From Pseudomonas sp. PDM04 (lineage in GTDB: Bacteria; Pseudomonadota; Gammaproteobacteria; Pseudomonadales; Pseudomonadaceae): DNA of 64,000 nucleotides. The notes beneath the pieces are model-generated. The model ran no database searches and was not told the DNA's origin. It worked only from the letters and a program-made list of their open reading frames with translations. How positions within the stretch are numbered: the first letter of the stretch is position 1; each line of letters starts with the position of its first letter. This document shows positions 9,437-17,797 of the stretch, one piece after another. The position numbers and the translations under genes are program-made. Location of the stretch: NCBI RefSeq assembly GCF_014851765.1, contig NZ_JACVAI010000001.1, forward strand, positions 930,001 to 994,000, in the 5' to 3' direction.

Positions 9437-10123
9437 ATGAAACGTTTCGTCCTGCTCGACACCGCCCCAATCCCTGGCAACGGCGGTGCCCTGTGCCTGT
9501 TCGAATACGGCGAGGATTTTGTCATCAAGATCCAGGGCGGTGATGGTGGCCAGCTGATGAACACGCGCATGCACGGTTCCGAAGATGCCCTGGCCGAGAT
9601 CCCCTGCCGCAAGGTTGCCGGGCGTCCGAACTCGCGGGTACTGATCGGTGGCCTGGGCATGGGCTTCACCCTCGCTTCGGCCCTGAAGCATCTGGGCAAG
9701 GGCGCCGAGGTGGTGGTCGCCGAACTGGTGCCCGGCGTGGTCGAGTGGAATCGCGGGCCGCTGGGCGAGAAAGCCGGCAACCCGTTGCAGGATCCACGTA
9801 CAGTGATTCGCATGGAAGACGTGGCCAAGGTGCTGCAAGCCGAGCCGCAAGGGTTCGACGCCATCATGCTCGACGTCGACAACGGGCCCGAAGGCCTGAC
9901 CCAGCGCGCCAACAGTTGGCTCTACTCGGCCGGCGGCCTGAGTGCCTGCGCCAAGGCCTTGCGGCCAAAAGGCGTGCTGGCCGTCTGGTCGGCCAGCGCC
10001 GACCGGCAGTTTTCCGACAAACTGAAGAAGGCCGGATTCAAGGCCGAAGAAGTCCAGGTCTTCGCCCACGGCAACAAAGGCACCCGCCACACCATCTGGA
10101 TTGCCGAGAAGCTCAAGGGCTGA
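9437..10123 (+). CDS. Spermidine synthase-like SAM-dependent protein
   Basis: A 228-aa protein with a Rossmann methyltransferase-like core: the nucleotide loop is VLIGGLGMGFTLASALKHL and the next strand VVVAELVPGVVEWN ends in the acidic residue expected to bind the ligand. This organisation matches spermidine synthase-related proteins, but the polyamine-binding residues cannot be confirmed by eye. The ATG at 9437 is chosen because AAGAGA precedes it. Substrate unknown. Confidence 0.72.
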   Translation: MKRFVLLDTAPIPGNGGALCLFEYGEDFVIKIQGGDGGQLMNTRMHGSEDALAEIPCRKVAGRPNSRVLIGGLGMGFTLASALKHLGKGAEVVVAELVPGVVEWNRGPLGEKAGNPLQDPRTVIRMEDVAKVLQAEPQGFDAIMLDVDNGPEGLTQRANSWLYSAGGLSACAKALRPKGVLAVWSASADRQFSDKLKKAGFKAEEVQVFAHGNKGTRHTIWIAEKLKG

Positions 10124-10171
10124 GCTAAACTGCGAGCCTAACCGTCATCAGTCTTTTACAAAGGTGAACCC

Positions 10172-10543
10172 ATGAGTTCGTCCACCCCCACCAACACGTC
10201 GAAGCTGGACCGCATCCTCGCCGACAACCAGCGCGACAAGGAAATGGGTTATCGCGACAAGGCCCTGAAGATGTACCCGCACGTGTGCGGCCGCTGCGCC
10301 CGTGAATTTTCCGGCAAGCGCCTGAGCGAACTGACCGTGCACCACCGCGACCACAACCACGACAACAACCCGCAGGACGGCTCGAACTGGGAGCTGTTGT
10401 GCCTGTACTGCCACGACAACGAACACTCGCGCTACACCGACCAGCAGTATTTCGGCGAAGGCTCGCTGAGCACGCCGAAGATCGCCAAGGCCACGCACAA
10501 CCCCTTTGCGGCGTTGGCCGGGTTGATGAAGAAGGAAGACTGA
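10172..10543 (+). CDS. yajD: YajD-like HNH nuclease family protein
   Basis: A 123-aa HNH protein. The zinc-type frame CGRCAREF (near residue 38), the catalytic segment LTVHHRDHNHDNNPQDGSN and LLCLYCHDNEHSR make a complete HNH motif with two CxxC pairs. E. coli YajD is the model; cellular role unknown. It follows the spermidine synthase-like gene by 48 bases on the same strand. Confidence 0.88.
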   Translation: MSSSTPTNTSKLDRILADNQRDKEMGYRDKALKMYPHVCGRCAREFSGKRLSELTVHHRDHNHDNNPQDGSNWELLCLYCHDNEHSRYTDQQYFGEGSLSTPKIAKATHNPFAALAGLMKKED

Positions 10544-10572
10544 GGCTGTTTTTTGGGGCCGTTACTGGCCCC

Positions 10573-10644
10573 ATCGCGAGCAGGCCCGCTTCCACACTGG
10601 CTCCGTTACACCCATGCCCCTGTGGGAGCGAGCCTGCTCGCGAT
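10573..10644. repeat. REP doublet (REPIN) copy 2
   Basis: Inverted REPs at 10573-10596 and 10621-10644 with a spacer of about 24 bases. The left half is diverged (CAGGCCCGCTTCCACA instead of CAGGCTCGCTCCCACA), so this copy may be decaying. Confidence 0.8.
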
Positions 10645-10734
10645 GACGCCGGCACAGACGGCAAAAAACATCAGACCCGCCGCCCTGCCCCATTCCCCGT
10701 ATAATCGCCGTTTTTTCCCGAAGGCACTCCGCTC

Positions 10735-11205
10735 GTGGCAGACAAACGGTACAGCTGCATTGGTTTGTATAACCCCAAATCACCGGAAAACGTCGGCTCG
10801 GTCATGCGCGCCGCCGGCTGCTATGGCGTGGCGTCCGTGTTCTACACCGGCAAGCGTTATGAACGCGCCGCCGATTTCGTCACCGACACCAAGCGCGTGC
10901 ACTACGACATCCCGCTGATCGGCATCGACGACCTGAAAAAGATCTTGCCGCTGGGCTGCGTCCCGGTCGCCGTGGAGCTGGTCGAAGGTGCCCGCTCGTT
11001 GCCCGAATACACCCACCCGGATCGCGCGCTGTATATCTTCGGCCCCGAGGACGGCTCGCTGGACAAGGAGATTCGGGACTGGTGCGAAGACGTGGTCTAC
11101 ATCCCGACCACCGGCTGTATGAACCTCGCCGCCACGGTCAATGTTGTGCTCTACGACCGCATGGCCAAGGGCCTGAACACCCGCTCCGGGCCGAAATTTC
11201 GCTGA
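10735..11205 (+). CDS. SpoU/TrmH-family RNA methyltransferase
   Basis: A 156-aa SPOUT methyltransferase that should 2'-O-methylate tRNA or rRNA using SAM. Motif 1 is NPKSPENVGSVMRAAGCYGV with the catalytic-type Asn and Arg; motif 2 is ALYIFGPEDGSLD; motif 3 is IPTTGCMNLAATVNVVLYD, the knot region. The start is GTG at 10735. A TATAAT (10700-10705) lies about 30 bases upstream and may be its -10 box. The exact RNA target is unclear; TrmL is similar in length but differs in motif 1. Confidence 0.86.
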   Translation: MADKRYSCIGLYNPKSPENVGSVMRAAGCYGVASVFYTGKRYERAADFVTDTKRVHYDIPLIGIDDLKKILPLGCVPVAVELVEGARSLPEYTHPDRALYIFGPEDGSLDKEIRDWCEDVVYIPTTGCMNLAATVNVVLYDRMAKGLNTRSGPKFR

Positions 11206-11293
11206 ACCGCCCACATCCGATGGAACAAGCCGCCTGCCTCGGCAGTCAGCTTAAATATCCATCGAAGCAGTCATTTGCGCCAGGAGACAGATC

Positions 11294-11671
11294 ATGAGCC
11301 AACTCAAACGCGTGGAGCGTATCGAAACCACTCCGTTCCAGAGCCCTTCCGAGCACAACGTCCACGGCTGGGAACGCCTCGGCTCGCTGGCGGGCGGCGT
11401 GGTGATGGTCGGCAAGGGCCTGCGTCGCGGCGGTATTTTCGGCCTGATCCAGGTGGCCATCGGCGGCGTGGCACTGGCCCGGGGCATCACCGGTCACAGT
11501 TCGGCCAAAAGCCTGCTGGAGAAAAGCCGCCAGGACATGAACAACGTGCGAGCGAAGATCGAACGTGCCGGGGAAGAGCTGGGGCGATTGAAAGCGAATG
11601 CCGAAGCGGCGACCAGCACGGCGACCGTGACCGGCAATGATTCGTTGAAGTCGCCTAAAGCCGGGGTTTGA
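11294..11671 (+). CDS. Small DUF2892-like inner-membrane protein
   Basis: A 125-aa protein with two short hydrophobic hairpin segments (about residues 32-46 and 50-68) and a charged, probably helical C-terminal tail (residues 72-105). The segment ERLGSLAGGVVMVGKGLRRGG resembles the DUF2892/YgaP-type membrane hairpin. The ribosome site CAGGAGA precedes the ATG at 11294. Function unknown. Confidence 0.7.
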   Translation: MSQLKRVERIETTPFQSPSEHNVHGWERLGSLAGGVVMVGKGLRRGGIFGLIQVAIGGVALARGITGHSSAKSLLEKSRQDMNNVRAKIERAGEELGRLKANAEAATSTATVTGNDSLKSPKAGV

Positions 11672-11701
11672 GCCTGACTGTACGCTGGGGCTAATGGCCT
11701 C

Positions 11702-11766
11702 ATCGCGAGCAGTCTCGCTCCCACAGGTGATGCGTCGTCCTTGTGGGAGCGAGACTGCTCGCGATA
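11702..11766. repeat. REP doublet (REPIN) copy 3
   Basis: Inverted REPs at 11702-11726 and 11742-11766. Both halves carry the same variant (GAGACTGCTCGCG instead of GAGCCTGCTCGCG), as expected if the doublet moves or evolves as one unit. Confidence 0.85.
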
Positions 11767-11772
11767 GCGGTG

Positions 11773-13002
11773 TTACTGAAGCAACTCGGTATTGAGCACT
11801 CTGGATGACTCGCCGATCACGCTTTCGGCCAGTTGCACAAAGTCCCGGGTATTCACACTCTCCAACCGCATCGCCCCACGCATCACATCGTCCAGCGAGC
11901 GCTTGTTGCGGGTTTTCAGGCGAATCTCGCGATCCAGCTCTTGCAGCAACAACACCGCCTTGGCCACCTGCGCCGGGCTGGCCTGGGCGTCACGCAAGGT
12001 GGTGACTTTCTGGCTGTCCTTGACCAGCTTGCCATGCAGGTTTTCATAACGCTCGTCACTCATCCCCCCGGCGCGCCGCACCAGCTCGATCGCGTAGTAC
12101 TCGGCCAGCCCTTCGCTGATCCAGTCGCTGCGTTGCGTATCGTTGACGCGCCCGAACAGTTGGGCCAACTCCCGCACGAGCGCGCTGCTGCCGCTTTCGC
12201 TGACCAGCGGCAGACGGGTATTGAGGTAGATCGATTCCCGCGCCGCCAGGCTGCCGCGCCACATCGGGTCATTGGCCCCGACGATCAGCAGTTTGGCGGG
12301 ATGCCGCGGGAACACCGCCTGCACCTGCGGCCAGACGAACGTCAGCAGTGTCAGCACATCCATGCGGTGCATGCCCTGCCCCTTCGGCGAGGCCACGGTG
12401 ACTTCGGTTTCCCCCAGACGGGTGCGACGGCTGCCAAGGTGGCCGGCGAGCATCCAGCCCGTGGGCCGATCGAACAGGCGCGAGACGTTGTCGATGCGGA
12501 ACTTGTTCTTGCCGATGCGCGGCCAGGCGGTTTCGACGCTTTTCCAGCCATTGGGCAACTCGAACTCAAGGCGTGACACCAACTCGATGCCATCCTGCTG
12601 ATCGAGCCTCGCGGCGGGCACCAGATCGTCACCCCGCATCAGCGCCCAGCCCGGCGTCATGCGCGTGTCGAAGCTGCCATTCTTGCGGCTGTGGCTGACG
12701 CGTACGCGATAGGTCAGGCTGGCTTTGTCCGCCGCCGGGCGCCAGATGCCGCGAGTCGGCTTGCCGGGTGTGAGCTGCCAATTGCCGTCGGCCTGGAAGT
12801 CGCTGTAACGATTGCCGTCACCGAGGTCGAAATCCAGGCTGCGCACCGCCGAGCCCTGGGCCAGGGTCAGGCGCACTTCAGCCTGATCGCTTTGCGGCAG
12901 CAGGCGCACGTGATAATCCAGATCGACTTTCTTCGCCGCCCACACCGACGAACTCAGGGCCACCAGCCCGACGGCCAGCGCCAGGCGCAATCCCACAGCC
13001 AT
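11773..13002 (-). CDS. Exported M61-like protein lacking zinc ligands (pseudo-peptidase)
   Basis: A 409-aa exported protein with a signal peptide ending near VWA-AKK. The layout resembles gluzincin peptidases of family M61: a beta-rich N-terminal half, then a helical region with SEGLAEYYAIEL that looks like the third-ligand motif. The expected HExxH reads RELAQ (about residues 277-281), so both zinc histidines are replaced while the Glu is kept. I infer a catalytically dead peptidase fold in the periplasm. The ATG at 13002 is preferred over GTG at 13008 because AAGGAG lies at proper spacing. Confidence 0.65.
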   Translation of the reverse strand: MAVGLRLALAVGLVALSSSVWAAKKVDLDYHVRLLPQSDQAEVRLTLAQGSAVRSLDFDLGDGNRYSDFQADGNWQLTPGKPTRGIWRPAADKASLTYRVRVSHSRKNGSFDTRMTPGWALMRGDDLVPAARLDQQDGIELVSRLEFELPNGWKSVETAWPRIGKNKFRIDNVSRLFDRPTGWMLAGHLGSRRTRLGETEVTVASPKGQGMHRMDVLTLLTFVWPQVQAVFPRHPAKLLIVGANDPMWRGSLAARESIYLNTRLPLVSESGSSALVRELAQLFGRVNDTQRSDWISEGLAEYYAIELVRRAGGMSDERYENLHGKLVKDSQKVTTLRDAQASPAQVAKAVLLLQELDREIRLKTRNKRSLDDVMRGAMRLESVNTRDFVQLAESVIGESSRVLNTELLQ

Positions 13003-13020
13003 ACACACTCCTTGTTGAAA

Positions 13021-13470
13021 CTAACCTGCGCGGAAAATCAGATGATCTTCCCAATCCTCTTCGGCCACGCTGCCTTCGGCGAGCATGCGCCCGGACTGGG
13101 AAATGCGTTCGTGGTGCACGGCATCGCGATCACCGCACACCAGGTGATGCCAGAGCGGCAGGTCCTTGCCTTCACTGACCAGACGATAACCGCAGGTCGG
13201 CGGCAGCCACTTGAACTCATCGGCCTTGCCGGGCGTGAGTTGAATGCAGTCCGGCACGAATTCGCGACGGTTGGGGTAATCGCTGCACTGGCAGGTTTTC
13301 AGGTCCAGCAATTTACAGGCGATGCGTGTGTAGTAGACGCTGTTGTCGTCCTCATCCTCGAGCTTTTGCAGGCAGCACAGCCCGCAACCGTCGCACAGCG
13401 ATTCCCATTCCTCCTGATCGAGTTGATCGAGGGTTTTGCGTATCCAGAACGGTTCGACTTTGGCGGCCAT
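13021..13470 (-). CDS. ycgN: YcgN family cysteine-cluster protein
   Basis: A 149-aa protein with the CxxCGxCC-type cluster (CDGCGLCC, residues 27-34) and further cysteines in [17 protein letters not shown] and PPTCGYR, the pattern of the UPF0153/YcgN family that probably binds zinc or an iron-sulfur cluster. Start at 13470 ([14 protein letters not shown]) fits family members; the frame is open further upstream only because no stop happens to interrupt it. It lies 18 bases upstream of the M61-like gene. Function unknown. Confidence 0.85.
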   Translation of the reverse strand: MAAKVEPFWIRKTLDQLDQEEWESLCDGCGLCCLQKLEDEDDNSVYYTRIACKLLDLKTCQCSDYPNRREFVPDCIQLTPGKADEFKWLPPTCGYRLVSEGKDLPLWHHLVCGDRDAVHHERISQSGRMLAEGSVAEEDWEDHLIFRAG

Positions 13471-13743
13471 GGCTCGAGCATCAACATCAGGTGGTGAAAA
13501 GGCCGCCAGTCTAGTGCCCGGCGCCCCGCCGGCCAAGCATTGGCGACTGCCGGTAGAACGGGACTTGTCAGTTAATGCGTCGCCAAGTAGCTTTGCCAGT
13601 CGCAAGGAGCCAAGCACTGCGTGCCATGAACGCCCGACCGCGTTGCATTCAGATGAAATGCCAGGCCCATGAAAAAACCCATCGCCCAGCCAACCTGTGC
13701 CCGCCGGTTTTAAATCGACTCTTTGACCGCAAGGAATCTCCGC

Positions 13744-14337
13744 ATGAGTGCCAATCCACGCGTTGCCGATTATGCCATCCACCCGCAATTCACCGATCGC
13801 TGGTCGCCCCGTGCCTTCACCGGCGAAGCCATCCCCGAAGAAACCCTGCTGAGCTTCTTCGAAGCCGCACGCTGGGCGCCATCGGCCTACAACTCGCAGC
13901 CATGGCGCTTCCTGTATGCGCGTCGCGACACGCCAAACTGGGAGCGTTACCTGGGCCTGCTCAACGAATTCAACCGCAGCTGGGCACAACACGCCTCGGC
14001 GCTGGTGATCGTGATCTCCAAGACCACCTTCGTCGCGCCCGGCGCCACGGAAGAAACCCCGGCCTTGTGGCACACCTTCGACACCGGTTCGGCCTGGGGT
14101 CATCTGGCGTTGCAAGCGAGCCTCAGTGGCTGGCACACCCACGGCATGGCCGGTTTCGACCAGGAACTGACCCGCAAGGAGCTGAACATTCCTGAAGGTT
14201 ACGCGCTGCACGCCGCCGTTGCGGTGGGCAAGCTCGGCGACAAGGCGACGCTGGCGGACTACCTGCAAGCGCGCGAAACGCCCAGCCCGCGCCGGCCGTT
14301 GAGTGAAACGGTTGCCGAAGGCGATTTCAGCCTCTGA
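13744..14337 (+). CDS. Nitroreductase-family flavoprotein
   Basis: A 197-aa FMN-dependent oxidoreductase-like protein. Family landmarks are [16 protein letters not shown] near residue 20, [19 protein letters not shown] (residues 38-56, the FMN-binding helix start) and the [12 protein letters not shown] helix. The ATG at 13744 follows AAGGAAT. Natural substrate unknown; it stands alone and is followed by a REP doublet. Confidence 0.87.
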   Translation: MSANPRVADYAIHPQFTDRWSPRAFTGEAIPEETLLSFFEAARWAPSAYNSQPWRFLYARRDTPNWERYLGLLNEFNRSWAQHASALVIVISKTTFVAPGATEETPALWHTFDTGSAWGHLALQASLSGWHTHGMAGFDQELTRKELNIPEGYALHAAVAVGKLGDKATLADYLQARETPSPRRPLSETVAEGDFSL

Positions 14338-14356
14338 GCCATAGCGCGATTTCCAT

Positions 14357-14447
14357 TGTGGGAGCGAGCCAGCTCGCGATGAGGACCTGTCAGTCGACAC
14401 TTTCATCGTCTGATACGCCGTTATCGCGAGCAGGCTCGCTCCCACAG
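14357..14447. repeat. REP doublet (REPIN) copy 4
   Basis: Inverted REPs at 14357-14380 and 14423-14447. The left copy has AGCCAGCTCGCG where the others have AGCCTGCTCGCG. It lies between convergent genes. Confidence 0.85.
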
Positions 14448-14463
14448 TTTGATCAGGGTGGTG

Positions 14464-15396
14464 TCAATAACCTCGATCGAAATCCACTTCCCCGCGCAGC
14501 GCCTCGCCGGCGTGATACGCCCGCAGGTTCTCGACGAACAGTTGCACCATCATCGTCGGCGAAGTCGGCGCCGAGCTGTGCCCCGTCAGCAGCAAGCCCC
14601 AGGCCGTCCAGAACGGGTGGCGTTGCGGCAACGGCTCCTGGCGGCAGACATCGATCACCGCCCCCGCCAGATGCCCTTCCTTCAAGGCTTCCACCAGGTC
14701 AGCGTCGACCACCGCCACTCCGCGTCCGGCGTTGATGAACAGGCCCGTCGACTTGAATTGCCTGAACAGCGCGGCGTCGTACAGGTCATGGGTCGTCGGC
14801 GTGTTCGGCAGCAGGTTGATTACGTAATCCACTTCACCCACCAGGCGCGGCAAGTCTGCCAGCGTGGCCACTTCGACAAACGGGGCCTGTACCCGGGCTT
14901 CGCTGGCGATGCCATACAACTGGACCCCGAACGGCAGCAGAAACTGCGCGACGGTCTGGCCAATATCGCCGGTGCCGACGATCAACACCTTGCGTCCCGC
15001 CAGGCTCTGGCCCTGGCGGCTGTCCCATTTGCGCTCGACCTGGCTGACCAGGCGCGGTAGCACTTCACGTTCATGGCCGAGCATGTAGGTCAGCACGTAT
15101 TCGGCCATGACCTGACCGAAAATCCCCACCGCGCGCGTCAGGCGATAGTGCCGTGTCAGTCCGTCGGCCAGCAGTGGCGTGATACCGGCCCAGGTCGACT
15201 GCAACCACTGCGGCTGGTGGCCCTGACGCAGCAGGGTGGCCAGCAGGTCCGGCTGGCCCAGCCAGATCGGGCAATCGGCGGCCTGACGGGCCAGTTCGGC
15301 GGAGTCACCGCTGGTGAGCACTTCCAGTTCAGGCGCGGCCTGGCGCAACAGTTGGGCGTATACAGCGTAGTCGTGTTCGGCAATCAGAACGCGCAT
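14464..15396 (-). CDS. D-2-hydroxyacid dehydrogenase (glyoxylate/hydroxypyruvate reductase-like)
   Basis: A 310-aa NAD(P)-dependent dehydrogenase. The cofactor loop is GTGDIGQTVAQF near residue 140. The substrate Arg is in FINAGRGVAVVD, the Glu in DVCRQEPLP, and the catalytic His in TGHSSAPT. Length and motifs match GhrA-type reductases, which reduce glyoxylate or hydroxypyruvate. Exact substrate cannot be read from sequence. Monocistronic. Confidence 0.88.
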   Translation of the reverse strand: MRVLIAEHDYAVYAQLLRQAAPELEVLTSGDSAELARQAADCPIWLGQPDLLATLLRQGHQPQWLQSTWAGITPLLADGLTRHYRLTRAVGIFGQVMAEYVLTYMLGHEREVLPRLVSQVERKWDSRQGQSLAGRKVLIVGTGDIGQTVAQFLLPFGVQLYGIASEARVQAPFVEVATLADLPRLVGEVDYVINLLPNTPTTHDLYDAALFRQFKSTGLFINAGRGVAVVDADLVEALKEGHLAGAVIDVCRQEPLPQRHPFWTAWGLLLTGHSSAPTSPTMMVQLFVENLRAYHAGEALRGEVDFDRGY

Positions 15397-15515
15397 GGTT
15401 CAAACCTTTCAAAAGCAGTGCAAACGGCCGCCGGGGAAGTCTCGCTTCCCGGCCTGGCCATCGCCAAAATCATTCCAGTATTTCACGCCGACTCTGAACA
15501 GAGCCTGTCTGCCGG

Positions 15516-15809
15516 TCAGACCGGGTCGTTGCGCCGCAACAATTCTTCCGGCAAGTGTTCGATGTACTCGTCTTCGGCCGGCGGCATCTGCAGGTGGTAG
15601 CCCTGCTTCTCAAGGTTTTCCAGGACCACCGCGATGTCTTCGCGCGACAGCTTGCGCTCGGGGCTCAGCACCAGATCGAACGCGTGGATGGCCTTGCCGA
15701 AGGCCGCCATCAGCGGTTCCGGCACACGCTCCAGGGCGTCACTCTTGAGCACATAGAGGTACATCTCGTTTCTCTTCGAACTGCGGTAGATCGAGCAAAT
15801 ACGTTTCAA
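15516..15809 (-). CDS. ycgL: YcgL domain protein
   Basis: A 97-aa protein beginning [20 protein letters not shown], the typical YcgL start. It overlaps the upstream rnd gene by 4 bases (stop/start overlap), so the two are translationally coupled, an arrangement conserved in Pseudomonas. Biochemical role unknown. Confidence 0.92.
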   Translation of the reverse strand: MKRICSIYRSSKRNEMYLYVLKSDALERVPEPLMAAFGKAIHAFDLVLSPERKLSREDIAVVLENLEKQGYHLQMPPAEDEYIEHLPEELLRRNDPV

Positions 15810-16939
15810 GGCTGTTCTCCGGGGGTGGCCAGGCTGTCGAGCAAGGCCTGGCCCATCAATTCGCGGCGCCAGCCACGCAGCGAATCAGGCAATTGGTAGG
15901 GACCGTTGGGGAAGCCGCTCTTGAGCAGGGCTTCCAGGGTTTTCTTGCGCAGCATCAGTTCCGGCGCAATGTTCAGTCGCTCGGCTTCGGCCTGGCCGAG
16001 GGCGCGCAACTGCTTGATCAGCGCGGCGGCATCCACGGGCAGCGGCTCCGGCACGGCAGGCGGCCACTGATCGGGCGACACGCTGCCGGAGCGCTTGATC
16101 AGATCCAGCAGGAACTCGCCATCCTGGCGCACGGTGCGCGGGTGCATGTCTTCGATTTTACCCAGCGCCGCGAGGTTGTCCGGCTGCGTACGCGCCAGCG
16201 GCCACAGGGAATGTTCGCGGATGATGCGATTGCGCGGCAGGTCGCGGGCGCGGGCCTCGCGCTCGCGCCAGGCGCAGAGTTCACGCAGCACGGCGAGCTG
16301 GGCCCTGGAAAGCTTCCAGGCCAGCTTGGCGTCGCGATAAACCTCATAGGGATCGATTTCGCGCCGCAGGTTGGCCACCAGCTCGGCGCCGTCTTCCAGG
16401 ACCCAGGCGTATTTGTCGTCAGACAGCTTGGGACGCAGTTGTACGAAAACTTCTGCAAGGTGCAAGGCATCTTCAGCGGCGTAGCTGATCTGGGTGTCCG
16501 ACAGCGGACGTTGCAGCCAGTCGGAACGGGTTTCGCCCTTGGGCAGTTCGATGCCCAGCACTTCCTGCACCAGGCGCGAGTAACCCATGGAAAAGCCGAG
16601 GTTCAGGTAGGCGGCGGCCAGTTGCGTGTCGAACAGCGGCGCCGGCAGGCTGCCGGTCAGGCGCAACAGCACTTCGAGGTCTTCGCTGCAGGCATGGAGC
16701 ACCTTGACCACGGCCGGGTTTTCCAGCAAGGCAGCCAGGGGTTGCCAGCGGTCGATGGTCAGCGGATCGATCAGGTAAGCGCGCACGCCGTCGCCAACCT
16801 GCAACAGGCCGGCAATCGGATAAAAGGTGTCGACCCGCATGAACTCGGTGTCGAGGGCAACGTAGGGCAGCTGCTGCCACTCGGCACAAAACCGGGCGAG
16901 GCTATCGTTGTCGCGAATCCAGTGAATATCGATGGCCAC
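15806..16939 (-). CDS. rnd: Ribonuclease D
   Basis: A 377-aa 3'-5' exoribonuclease of the DEDD superfamily that trims tRNA 3' ends. Exo I is [14 protein letters not shown] (Asp and Glu), Exo II is [11 protein letters not shown], Exo III contains [13 protein letters not shown]. The HRDC region follows in the C-terminal half (about residues 205-290). Start at 16939 ([12 protein letters not shown]). First gene of the rnd-ycgL unit. Confidence 0.95.
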   Translation of the reverse strand: MAIDIHWIRDNDSLARFCAEWQQLPYVALDTEFMRVDTFYPIAGLLQVGDGVRAYLIDPLTIDRWQPLAALLENPAVVKVLHACSEDLEVLLRLTGSLPAPLFDTQLAAAYLNLGFSMGYSRLVQEVLGIELPKGETRSDWLQRPLSDTQISYAAEDALHLAEVFVQLRPKLSDDKYAWVLEDGAELVANLRREIDPYEVYRDAKLAWKLSRAQLAVLRELCAWREREARARDLPRNRIIREHSLWPLARTQPDNLAALGKIEDMHPRTVRQDGEFLLDLIKRSGSVSPDQWPPAVPEPLPVDAAALIKQLRALGQAEAERLNIAPELMLRKKTLEALLKSGFPNGPYQLPDSLRGWRRELMGQALLDSLATPGEQP

Positions 16940-17062
16940 ACGGCTCTCCCTTGAAGAATGGCGCGCAGTATATATCGCCCCCGGCGATTTCCGCGCATCC
17001 GCTAAACAAGAGCTTTAACGAAAAAACCTGCTTGAAGGCAAGAATTGTCTGATGGAGGGAGG

Positions 17063-17722
17063 TTACAAGGTCTTACGCAAGACGTAGACGCGCTTGCACA
17101 CGCAACCCGGCAGGAAGTCCTGATGACTGAGCAGAGTGAAGCCGGCCTGCCGGAATTCGGCCTCCACTTCAGCCTTGTTGACCAATGGTCGGGCCCCAGA
17201 GCCCTGTGTCGATGGCCGGCGCTTCAAACGGGCATCGATCTGCACCGCCACAATCACCGTATCGCGACTGACCCGATGGAACTCCCGGAGGATGGCCAGA
17301 CGATGCTCTGGACTGGCGATGTGTTGATACAGCTGCATGCAGAAAATGCAGTCCACCGCGTTCGCCGACAAGCCGAGGGTGAACGCCGAACCCTGAAAAG
17401 TCTTGATGCGTTTCAACACCTGTTGCGAGTGATGGATCGGCGCATGGTCGAGCATCTCCCGCGACGGATCGGACGCCAGAATCACCCGGTTCGCATGCTC
17501 CGCCAGCACCGGCCAGAAGCGCCCGGCCCCGCAGGCGACATCCAGCATCAATCCCGGTTCGCCCGCCACCTTGAGCGCATTGCGCACCAACTGCTCGTCG
17601 CGCCAGAACGCCAGGCGTCCGCCGAAGCCACGGGGATGCGGCTGCAGGCAGACGCGCGCATGCTCCTCCTCGTGGCGCCGGGCGAACTCAAGCTCAATGG
17701 TGGAGGGGGACTGCGCGGACAT
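17063..17722 (-). CDS. Class I SAM-dependent methyltransferase
   Basis: A 219-aa methyltransferase. Motif I is MLDVACGAGRFWPVLAEH near residue 58; the following ILASDPSREML supplies the acidic ribose-binding residue; later landmarks are CMQLYQHI and ILREFHRVSRDTVIVAVQ. The ATG at 17722 is preferred over an upstream in-frame codon at 17761. Substrate unknown. Confidence 0.83.
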   Translation of the reverse strand: MSAQSPSTIELEFARRHEEEHARVCLQPHPRGFGGRLAFWRDEQLVRNALKVAGEPGLMLDVACGAGRFWPVLAEHANRVILASDPSREMLDHAPIHHSQQVLKRIKTFQGSAFTLGLSANAVDCIFCMQLYQHIASPEHRLAILREFHRVSRDTVIVAVQIDARLKRRPSTQGSGARPLVNKAEVEAEFRQAGFTLLSHQDFLPGCVCKRVYVLRKTL

Positions 17723-17797
17723 GTGCAAAGGCTCTTGTAGGAATAGTCTGGCGGAACGCACGTTAACGGCCGGCAGGTCAAAAAAAGGTCGAAGCCC

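Noticed and set aside
13021..14445. A 474-codon open minus-strand frame
   Set aside because: Only its first third (13021-13470) is the YcgN gene. The rest is antisense to the nitroreductase gene and translates a REP doublet.
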